Of a DNA stretch of 64,000 nt, positions 56,678-64,000 are shown piece by piece. The stretch lies in assembly GCA_902609235.1 (NCBI GenBank), contig CACLRF010000001.1, positions 1 through 64,000 of the forward strand, in the 5' to 3' direction. The notes below the pieces were generated by a model. That model made no database searches and was not told the origin of the DNA. It saw nothing but the letters and a program-made list of their open reading frames with translations. The stretch is from an uncultured Pelagibacteraceae bacterium. Its GTDB lineage: Bacteria; Pseudomonadota; Alphaproteobacteria; Pelagibacterales; Pelagibacteraceae. Every line of letters starts with the position of its first letter. The first letter of the stretch is position 1. A program made the translations under genes and the position numbers.

Positions 56678-59670
56678 GATCTAACTCTTTCACCTTTTGG
56701 ATCTACGTAATGTGATGAAACTATCTCAACTGGTATTACTTTATTTTTAAGTGGCGACATCGCAAAAAGCTTTTGACCAATCATATTTTTTCCATCTTTC
56801 AAAATTGCTAGAGAAAAAGGATTGTCATATTCAACACTCCAACAAGATGCTGAGATATGACCTAATTTTGGATTTGGTAGTGCCGCTTTATCATCTTTAA
56901 CTAAGTGAGAGCCTTCTGGGATACTTGTTTGTTTATCTAACGGAACTACCCCTACTATTCTTTGTCTATTTTGAGCGGTAAAAGCAGATCGTTTCAATGA
57001 TCTTTTTCCAATAAAATCTTTCTTTTTACTAACAAGACCTTCTAAAGCGTTATCATATGGAATTGTTCTGCCATCGAGTTCCGATCCAGCAACATGTCCC
57101 ATTTCAATTCTAAGTGTTGACAATGCTTCAGTTCCATATGGTTGAATTTTAAATTCCTCACCAACTTCCATGATTTTTTTCCACATAAAGTTTCCATAAT
57201 CAGATTCAACATTCACTTCATAAGCAAGCTCTCCTGAAAATGAAATTCTAAATATTCTTGCTTTAACACCAAATAAATCTCCCTCCATATATCCCATGAA
57301 AGGTAAGCCTTCATTAGATACGTCAGAATTTGGAAATAGTTTTTGTAATAAATCTCTGGATTTAGGTCCAGCGATAGCTGCTCCAGCCCACTGTTCTGTA
57401 GTTGAAACTACGTTTACATTTAATTCAGGCCAAACTAATTGCAAATAATATTCTAAATGCGAAAGGACATTTGCTGCTTGAGCTGTTGTCGTCGTCATAT
57501 GATAATGATTTTCAGAAATTCTTGTAGTTGTTCCATCATCCATGACAATTCCATCCTCTCTTAGCATAACTCCATATCTGGCTTTTCCAACTGGTAACTT
57601 CAACCATGCATTTGTATAAACTCTATTTAATAACTCTGCTGCATCAGGACCTTTAATATCAATTTTTCCTAAAGTTGTTACGTCACAAACTCCAACATTC
57701 GTTCTTACATTTTTAGCCTCTCTTTTAGATGCTTCAAATAAGTTTTCATTACCTCTTTTATAATACCTCGGTCTTAGCCAAACACCCGCATCAACAAAAA
57801 TCGCATTATTTTTTTCATGCCATTCATGCATTGGTGATTTTCTTGTTGGTTTTGAGTGTTTTCCAACTTCCCTCCCAACAATTGCTCCAATCGAAACAGG
57901 TGTATATGGTGGTCTAAAAGTTGTATGACCAACAGCAGGAACTACTTTGTTTTCAATTTCAGATACTAGCTGAAGACCATTTAAATTACTTGTTTTACCT
58001 TGGTCTGTTGCCATACCAAGAGTTGTATATCTTTTAACATGTTCAATTGACCGATAACCTTCTCTTAAAGCAATTTCTACATCAGATACAGCTACATCGT
58101 TTTGAAAATCTAAAAATCTTTTATAATTTTTACCTTTTGGTAATGGAACACACCAAAACTTATCGTGTTGAGAAGATTTCTTTTCAACAACGTTTGGAAT
58201 AGCTATCTTATTATCATTTTCAGTAATTTTTTTTGATAATTCACTTCCTGCTTTAAATGAAGTTTTTAATGTTTCATCAAGCGAAAATACTCCATTGGCT
58301 GCACCTAAAGTAATTTCATTTTGTTTTGATTGCCCTGGCACAAATGCATCAATTTCTTCTTTAAACTTAGTTTTATTTCCTGATTGAGACGCTAAATGAA
58401 TGGTTGGCGTCCAAAAACCAGAAACACAAATACAATCACATTGTATATTTTCTATTTCACCGAGCTGTTTTTTGTCCTCTGAAATCTTTGCAATATCTGC
58501 AGATTTTACTTTTTTATACCCTTGTGCTGCGACCACAACATAAGAATTTTTAATGTTAATTCCTAAATTTTTTGCTTCATCAATTATTTCTGACTCAGGA
58601 TTTTTTCTTGAATCTAAAACTATAGAATCAACTCCATTTTTTTTAAATTCAATTGCTGTTTCGTATCCACTATCGTTATTTGTGAATACCAATGGTTTTC
58701 TTCCAACTAAAACACCATATACTTTTAAATATTCTTTAGCAGCTGAAGAAAGCATCACACCTGGTGTATCATTATTTCCAAAAACTATTGGTCTTTCAAT
58801 TGATCCAGAAGAAATCAAAACTTCCTTAGCACGAATGTACCACAGCCTCTTATTTGGGTGATACTTTTTTGTTGCTGGTAAATGATCACTTACTTTTTCA
58901 GACATCACAAGCATGTTGTGATCATAGTATCCAAAAATTTGAGATCTATTTTTTACAACTACATTTGGCATTGTTTTTAGCTCAGTGATTATCCCCTCAG
59001 CCCAATCTTTTCCTGATTGATTACCAATATTGACATCACTAGTTAGTAAAGATCCACCAAATCTTGGTTTGTCTTCAGCTAAAATTACTTTAGCTCCATT
59101 TTTTGCTGCAGCATATGCGCTAGCTAATCCTGAAGGTCCTGAACCTGCAATTAATAAATCACAATACTCGTATTTATGTTCATACCTTTCATTATCATGT
59201 TTGGTTGATGCCACACCTAAACCAGCTGCTTTTCTAATAAATGGCTCATAAATTCGATACCAAAAACTTTTTGGCCACATAAAAGTTTTGTAATAAAAAC
59301 CTGCTGGTAAAAAAATTTTTAAAAAATTATTAATTGCACCTATGTCAAAATTAACACTTGGCCAACAATTAACACTTTTTGCTTCTAAACCTTCAAAAAG
59401 CTCCTGCTCTGTAGCTTTAACATTAGGCTCTGTTTCACCATTTCTATATAGTTGAACTATTGCATATGGTTCATCAACTCCAGCACCAAAGAAGCCTCTT
59501 GGTCTATGGTACTTAAAGCTTCTTCCAACTAAATGAACTCCATTTGCCAATAAAGCTGATGCCAATGTATCCCCTTCATAACCAAAATAGGATTTACCAT
59601 TAAATTTAAATGATAATTCTTTTTCCCTATTTACTAATCCTCCGATATTAATTCTAAAAGCTTGAGACAT
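56674..59670 (-). CDS. soxA: Sarcosine oxidase alpha subunit
   Basis: 998 aa; [51 protein letters not shown]-terminal GcvT-like domain. Confidence 0.95.
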   Translation of the reverse strand: MSQAFRINIGGLVNREKELSFKFNGKSYFGYEGDTLASALLANGVHLVGRSFKYHRPRGFFGAGVDEPYAIVQLYRNGETEPNVKATEQELFEGLEAKSVNCWPSVNFDIGAINNFLKIFLPAGFYYKTFMWPKSFWYRIYEPFIRKAAGLGVASTKHDNERYEHKYEYCDLLIAGSGPSGLASAYAAAKNGAKVILAEDKPRFGGSLLTSDVNIGNQSGKDWAEGIITELKTMPNVVVKNRSQIFGYYDHNMLVMSEKVSDHLPATKKYHPNKRLWYIRAKEVLISSGSIERPIVFGNNDTPGVMLSSAAKEYLKVYGVLVGRKPLVFTNNDSGYETAIEFKKNGVDSIVLDSRKNPESEIIDEAKNLGINIKNSYVVVAAQGYKKVKSADIAKISEDKKQLGEIENIQCDCICVSGFWTPTIHLASQSGNKTKFKEEIDAFVPGQSKQNEITLGAANGVFSLDETLKTSFKAGSELSKKITENDNKIAIPNVVEKKSSQHDKFWCVPLPKGKNYKRFLDFQNDVAVSDVEIALREGYRSIEHVKRYTTLGMATDQGKTSNLNGLQLVSEIENKVVPAVGHTTFRPPYTPVSIGAIVGREVGKHSKPTRKSPMHEWHEKNNAIFVDAGVWLRPRYYKRGNENLFEASKREAKNVRTNVGVCDVTTLGKIDIKGPDAAELLNRVYTNAWLKLPVGKARYGVMLREDGIVMDDGTTTRISENHYHMTTTTAQAANVLSHLEYYLQLVWPELNVNVVSTTEQWAGAAIAGPKSRDLLQKLFPNSDVSNEGLPFMGYMEGDLFGVKARIFRISFSGELAYEVNVESDYGNFMWKKIMEVGEEFKIQPYGTEALSTLRIEMGHVAGSELDGRTIPYDNALEGLVSKKKDFIGKRSLKRSAFTAQNRQRIVGVVPLDKQTSIPEGSHLVKDDKAALPNPKLGHISASCWSVEYDNPFSLAILKDGKNMIGQKLFAMSPLKNKVIPVEIVSSHYVDPKGERVRS

Positions 59671-59939
59671 TAAGCAACTTCCTCATCAGCTTTAAAAGTT
59701 CTGAAAATTTCATGGGTTGCGGTGTCTCTCTCAACTTTTATCCATTGTCTACATCCAGAAATATGTTGCCACAGCTCTAAATGCTTTCCCCTTAAACTTT
59801 TTCTATTATATACGAAATCATCCCATTCTTGATCAGAAACTTCTTTATTAAGCTTAGGTCTTTTAACACTTGCGTCTCCACCGTATGAAAATTCATTTTG
59901 AGATCTCATTCCACAATGTGGGCAATTAATATAAAGCAT
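59670..59939 (-). CDS. soxD: Sarcosine oxidase delta subunit
   Basis: INCPHCGMRSQNEFSYGGDA...HISGCRQWIKVERDTATHEI. Confidence 0.95.
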   Translation of the reverse strand: MLYINCPHCGMRSQNEFSYGGDASVKRPKLNKEVSDQEWDDFVYNRKSLRGKHLELWQHISGCRQWIKVERDTATHEIFRTFKADEEVA

Positions 59940-61196
59940 TTATGATATCCAAGTTTTAGTACCAAGTCCTTTTTCATCAATAAGATGACCTGTACTAAAT
60001 CTATTTAAACTATAACCAGCGTTTAATTCATGAACTCTGTCTTGTGCAATCGTATGAGCAAATGTCCAACCCGAAGCAGGTGTAGCTTTAAAACCACCAT
60101 AACACCATCCACAATTTAAATATAAACCTTCAATGTGTGTTTTATCAATTATAGGCGATCCATCCATTGACATGTCCATTATACCACCCCATGTTCTAAG
60201 CATTTTTAATTTACTTAAAAATGGCATCATTGCTATTCCTTCAGTTAATACATGTTGCAATGTTGGTAGATTTCCTCTTTGAGCATAACTGTTATAACCA
60301 TCAAGATCACCACCCATTACCATCTCGCCTTTGTCTGATTGGCTTACATAAAAATGTCCTGCACCAAACGTAACTACATTATCTAAAACTGGTTTTACTG
60401 GTTCAGAAACACACGCTTGAAGTAAATGAGTTTCGATTGGTAAAGTCATGTTTAATTTTTCTGCTAAAATATTTGTGCTTCCAGCAACACATATACCAAC
60501 TTTTTTAGCTTTAATATTTCCTCTTGAAGTTCTTATTCCTTTTATTTTACCGGCTACAACATCAAAACCTGTTACCTCGCAGTTTTGAATTATGTCTACA
60601 CCCATAGAGTCTGCTTGACGCGCATACCCCCAAGCAACTGCGTCATGTCTTGCAGTTCCTGCACTTGGCTGCATTAATCCTCCAAAAATAGGAAACCTTA
60701 CATTTTCAGAAAAATCAGCCATTGGAATTATTTCTTTAACTTGTTCTCTGTTAAGTAAAACTGCATCAATTCCATTTAATCTCATTGAATTTCCTCTTCT
60801 CGCGTATGCATTCATTTGAGCATCTGAGTGCGCAAGGTTAATAATTCCTCTTGGAGAAAACATTACGTTGTAGTTTAAATCTTGACTCATATTTCTCCAT
60901 AAATCCATTCCGAACTCGCTGAAAAGACCATTTTCATCATGCATATAATTTGATCTAATTATCGTAGTGTTACGTCCAACGTTTCCTCCACCTATCCAAC
61001 CTTTTTCTATAATTGCTACATTGGTAATATTATGTTCTTTGGCTAGATAATAGGCTGTAGCTAGTCCATGGCCTCCGCCACCTATAATTACAACATCATA
61101 TTCCTCTTTAGGTGTTGGATCTTTCCAAGCCAGATCCCAATTTTCATGGTTAGAAAAAGCGTTTTTAACTAAGTTAAATATAGAATATTTTTGCAT
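59940..61196 (-). CDS. soxB: Sarcosine oxidase beta subunit
   Basis: YDVVIIGGGGHGLATAYYLAKEHNITNVAIIEKGWIGGGNVGRNTTIIRSNY. Confidence 0.95.
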   Translation of the reverse strand: MQKYSIFNLVKNAFSNHENWDLAWKDPTPKEEYDVVIIGGGGHGLATAYYLAKEHNITNVAIIEKGWIGGGNVGRNTTIIRSNYMHDENGLFSEFGMDLWRNMSQDLNYNVMFSPRGIINLAHSDAQMNAYARRGNSMRLNGIDAVLLNREQVKEIIPMADFSENVRFPIFGGLMQPSAGTARHDAVAWGYARQADSMGVDIIQNCEVTGFDVVAGKIKGIRTSRGNIKAKKVGICVAGSTNILAEKLNMTLPIETHLLQACVSEPVKPVLDNVVTFGAGHFYVSQSDKGEMVMGGDLDGYNSYAQRGNLPTLQHVLTEGIAMMPFLSKLKMLRTWGGIMDMSMDGSPIIDKTHIEGLYLNCGWCYGGFKATPASGWTFAHTIAQDRVHELNAGYSLNRFSTGHLIDEKGLGTKTWIS

Positions 61197-61324
61197 TATA
61201 TAATTTTATAACAAACAATTTAAATAGTGCTTATTTTTTTTATATATATTTTTTAGAAGTTTCCAAAAATACCAAAAAAGGATAAGAAGTCACAGGTAAA
61301 TGTTTTTAATTTAAAGGATTATTC

Positions 61325-63007
61325 ATGAGCGATGTAAAGTCAGATATTCAGATAGCTAGAGAAGCTAAAATGCAACCAATAAAAGATATTCTTTCAAAAG
61401 TTGGTGTTCCAGATGAAAATTTTGCTTTTAGTCCAATGGGTAGACATATAGCTAAAATAAATCTTGAATATTTAAGTGCTCTTAAAAAAGAAAATGGCAA
61501 ACTAATTTTAGTTACTGCAATTACCCCTACTCCAGCAGGTGAGGGTAAAACTACAACATCAGTTGGTTTAAATGACGGTTTAAATAAAATTGGAAAAAAA
61601 TCAATTGTCTGTTTAAGAGAGCCAAGCCTTGGACCTTCTTTTGGAATGAAGGGTGGAGCTGCTGGCGGTGGTTATGCACAAGTAGTACCGATGGAACAAA
61701 TCAATCTTCATTTTACTGGTGACTTTCATGCTATTACATCTGCGCATAACTTACTATCTGCATTAATTGATAATCATATCTATTGGGGTAACAAACTTAA
61801 CATTGACGTTAGAAGGGTTGTTTGGAGAAGAGTAATGGATATGAACGATAGATCCTTAAGATCAATCATTGTAGATCTAGGCGGAGTGGCTAATGGATAT
61901 CCGAGACAAGATAGTTTTGATATCACTGTTGCATCTGAATTGATGGCTATTTTTTGTTTAGCTACAGACTTAAAAGATTTAGAAGATAGAATTAGTAATA
62001 TTACAATTGGATATACAAGAAATAAACAATCGATTTATGCAAAAGATTTAAATGCACAAGGTCCAATGACTGTTTTGCTTAAAGAAGCAATAAGACCAAA
62101 TGTAACTCAAACTTTAGAAAATAATCCAGCAATAATCCACGGCGGCCCTTTTGCAAATATAGCTCATGGATGTAATTCTGTGATTGCAACTAAAGCAGGA
62201 CTAAAATTAGCTGACTATGTTGTAACAGAGGCAGGATTTGGGGCTGATTTAGGAGCAGAAAAATTTTTAGATATTAAGTGCAGAAAATCTAATTTAAAAC
62301 CAGATTGCGTTGTTATTGTAGCAACTATAAGAGCACTGAAAATGCATGGAGGTGTTGCTAAAGAAGATTTAAAAAAAGAAAATGTATCCGCACTAAAAGA
62401 GGGAATGGTAAATTTACGTAGACATATAAATAATATTAGAAAATTTGGATTACCTGTTACAGTTGCAATTAATCATTTTATTACTGATACAGAAGATGAA
62501 ATGAAAACTCTGTTAGATTTTTGTGAAACACAAGGAGTAAAAGCTTCTAAGTGCACTCATTGGTCTAATGGAAGTGAAGGAACTATTGAACTGGCTAAAA
62601 ATGTTGTAGAAATTTGTGAAGATAAAAAAGATACATTTAAATTTTTATATGAGGATGATCTTCCACTATTTAAAAAAATAGAAAAAATTGCACAAGAAAT
62701 TTATAGCGCCTCAGAGGTGGTAGCAGACACAAAAGTGAGACAACAATTAAAAGATTTTGAGGAAAAAGGTTATGGTAAGCTGCCCGTTTGCATTGCAAAA
62801 ACTCAATATAGTTTTTCAACAGATCCGAATTTAAAAGGTGCACCCACAGGACATGTTTTACCTGTGAGAGAAGTAAGACTTTCTTCCGGTGCTGAGTTTA
62901 TCGTTGTTGTGTGCGGTGAAATCATGACTATGCCAGGACTTCCAAGAGTCCCTGCAGCTGACTCTATAAAATTAAATGATAAAGGTGAAATAGAAGGTTT
63001 ATTCTAA
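61325..63007 (+). CDS. fhs: Formate-tetrahydrofolate ligase
   Basis: [60 protein letters not shown]. Confidence 0.96.
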   Translation: MSDVKSDIQIAREAKMQPIKDILSKVGVPDENFAFSPMGRHIAKINLEYLSALKKENGKLILVTAITPTPAGEGKTTTSVGLNDGLNKIGKKSIVCLREPSLGPSFGMKGGAAGGGYAQVVPMEQINLHFTGDFHAITSAHNLLSALIDNHIYWGNKLNIDVRRVVWRRVMDMNDRSLRSIIVDLGGVANGYPRQDSFDITVASELMAIFCLATDLKDLEDRISNITIGYTRNKQSIYAKDLNAQGPMTVLLKEAIRPNVTQTLENNPAIIHGGPFANIAHGCNSVIATKAGLKLADYVVTEAGFGADLGAEKFLDIKCRKSNLKPDCVVIVATIRALKMHGGVAKEDLKKENVSALKEGMVNLRRHINNIRKFGLPVTVAINHFITDTEDEMKTLLDFCETQGVKASKCTHWSNGSEGTIELAKNVVEICEDKKDTFKFLYEDDLPLFKKIEKIAQEIYSASEVVADTKVRQQLKDFEEKGYGKLPVCIAKTQYSFSTDPNLKGAPTGHVLPVREVRLSSGAEFIVVVCGEIMTMPGLPRVPAADSIKLNDKGEIEGLF

Positions 63008-63068
63008 ATTTAAATAGTATAAATAGTTCCCTGATTCTATTTTCTCCTATCCACATATTATTAGGATA

Positions 63069-63080
63069 ACTACATGTAGT
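63069..63080. promoter_or_regulatory. 12-bp palindrome upstream of tmm-like gene
   Basis: ACTACATGTAGT, flanked by TTATT/AATAA arms. Confidence 0.3.
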
Positions 63081-63162
63081 AGCAATAACAAAATATAATT
63101 TTATTTTTAAAAAATAATTAGTAAAATATATTTATAAATTTATTAATGTTAGGAAAAATTCT

Positions 63163-64000
63163 ATGTCAAAAGTAGCAATCATTGGTGCTGGCCCGTGTGG
63201 ACTTTCAATTTTAAGAGCATTTGAGCATTTAGAAAATAAAGGAGAAAAGATTCCTGAAATAGTTTGCTTTGAAAAACAAGAAAGTTGGGGTGGTTTATGG
63301 AATTACAACTGGAGAACTGGTTCAGATCAATATGGAGATCCTGTACCTAACAGTATGTACAGATACTTATGGTCTAATGGACCTAAAGAGTGTTTAGAAT
63401 TTGCTGATTATTCTTTTGATGAACATTTTGAAAAACCCATTCCCTCTTTTCCTCCAAGAGAAGTTTTGCAAAATTATATTTTAGGAAGGGTGAGCAAAGG
63501 AAATATAAAAAGTAAGATTAAATTTAATACTAGAGTCACAAATACTGTTTATAAAAATGATAAGTTTGAAATTAGATACCAGGACAAAGTAAATAATAAA
63601 GTTTTAAATGATACGTTTGATTATTTGGTAATCTCCACAGGTCATTTTTCTGTACCCTTTATCCCTGAATACAAAGGAATGAATTCTTTCCCAGGAAGAA
63701 TAATGCATTCACATGATTTTAGAGATGCGGAAGAGTTCAGAGGAAAAGATGTGATTGTTTTGGGAAGTAGTTATTCGGCTGAAGATGTGGCCCTGCAATG
63801 TAATAAGTATGGCGCTAAAAGTGTAACAATTGGTTACAGGCATAACCCAATGGGCTTCAAATGGCCAAAAGGTATGAAAGAAGTTCATTACTTAGATAGG
63901 TTAGAAGGAAAAAAAGCTATATTTAAAGACGGAACAGAACAAGATGCTGATGTAGTAATCTTGTGTACTGGATATCTGCATCATTTCCCGTTTTTAGATG
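63163..64000 (+). CDS. tmm: Flavin-containing monooxygenase, trimethylamine monooxygenase-like; 3'-truncated
   Basis: ATG 63163, open to window end: MSKVAIIGAGPCGLSILRAFEHLENKG...VCFEKQESWGGLWNYNWRTG...SMYRYLWSNGPKECLEFADYSFDEHF...VLGSSYSAEDVALQCNKYGAK. Matches recalled bacterial Tmm sequence closely. Confidence 0.88.
   Translation, partial: MSKVAIIGAGPCGLSILRAFEHLENKGEKIPEIVCFEKQESWGGLWNYNWRTGSDQYGDPVPNSMYRYLWSNGPKECLEFADYSFDEHFEKPIPSFPPREVLQNYILGRVSKGNIKSKIKFNTRVTNTVYKNDKFEIRYQDKVNNKVLNDTFDYLVISTGHFSVPFIPEYKGMNSFPGRIMHSHDFRDAEEFRGKDVIVLGSSYSAEDVALQCNKYGAKSVTIGYRHNPMGFKWPKGMKEVHYLDRLEGKKAIFKDGTEQDADVVILCTGYLHHFPFLD

Noticed and set aside
58553-58861. Plus-strand 102-aa ORF antisense to soxA
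   Set aside because: Lies wholly inside soxA; shadow of conserved coding sequence.
61197-61324. Glycine riboswitch in the soxB-fhs intergenic region
   Set aside because: No recognisable conserved aptamer motifs in either orientation in this short AT-rich gap.
1-64000. CRISPR arrays, insertion sequences, prophage, tRNA or rRNA genes
   Set aside because: No regularly spaced repeats, transposase or phage-like proteins, or tRNA/rRNA-like sequence noticed; a tRNAscan/Infernal run would be needed to exclude them formally.

Overview
This AT-rich, gene-dense 64 kb window looks alphaproteobacterial and closely resembles SAR11/Pelagibacterales in gene content and style (an inference; no search was run). 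It has about 62 credible protein-coding genes, short intergenic gaps and many TAATG/ATGA start-stop overlaps. I saw no rRNA, tRNA, CRISPR array, prophage or transposon. The dominant theme is methylated-osmolyte and C1 metabolism: Rieske oxygenase, betaine-homocysteine methyltransferase-like gene, two dimethylglycine-dehydrogenase-like flavoproteins, ETF/ETF-QO, sarcosine oxidase soxBDAG, formate-THF ligase, a truncated trimethylamine monooxygenase (tmm), an OpuA-type SBP plus permease, and an MTHFR-like gene paired with a DmdA/LigM-like aminomethyltransferase. Sulfur-linked genes also occur: a DddP-like M24 protein, AcuI-like reductase, SBP56/methanethiol oxidase-like protein, ETHE1-like MBL protein and TSUP permease. 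Other blocks are moaA-C-D-E with a mog/moaB-like gene, a ferric-iron ABC system with tandem Fur/Irr-like palindromes, purEK and hisI/folE. The items most worth follow-up are a SAM-II/V-like pseudoknot candidate ahead of the Rieske-bhmT operon, the MTHFR plus DmdA/LigM-like demethylation module beside an ABC importer lacking a local ATPase, the DddP-like protein, an uncharacterised operon (DUF3726-like, 553-aa unknown, M19-like protein without HxD, Cys4 mini-protein), structured intergenic RNAs (around 5.83-6.0, 16.83-16.89, 43.84 and 53.45 kb), and short ORFs missing from the supplied track.
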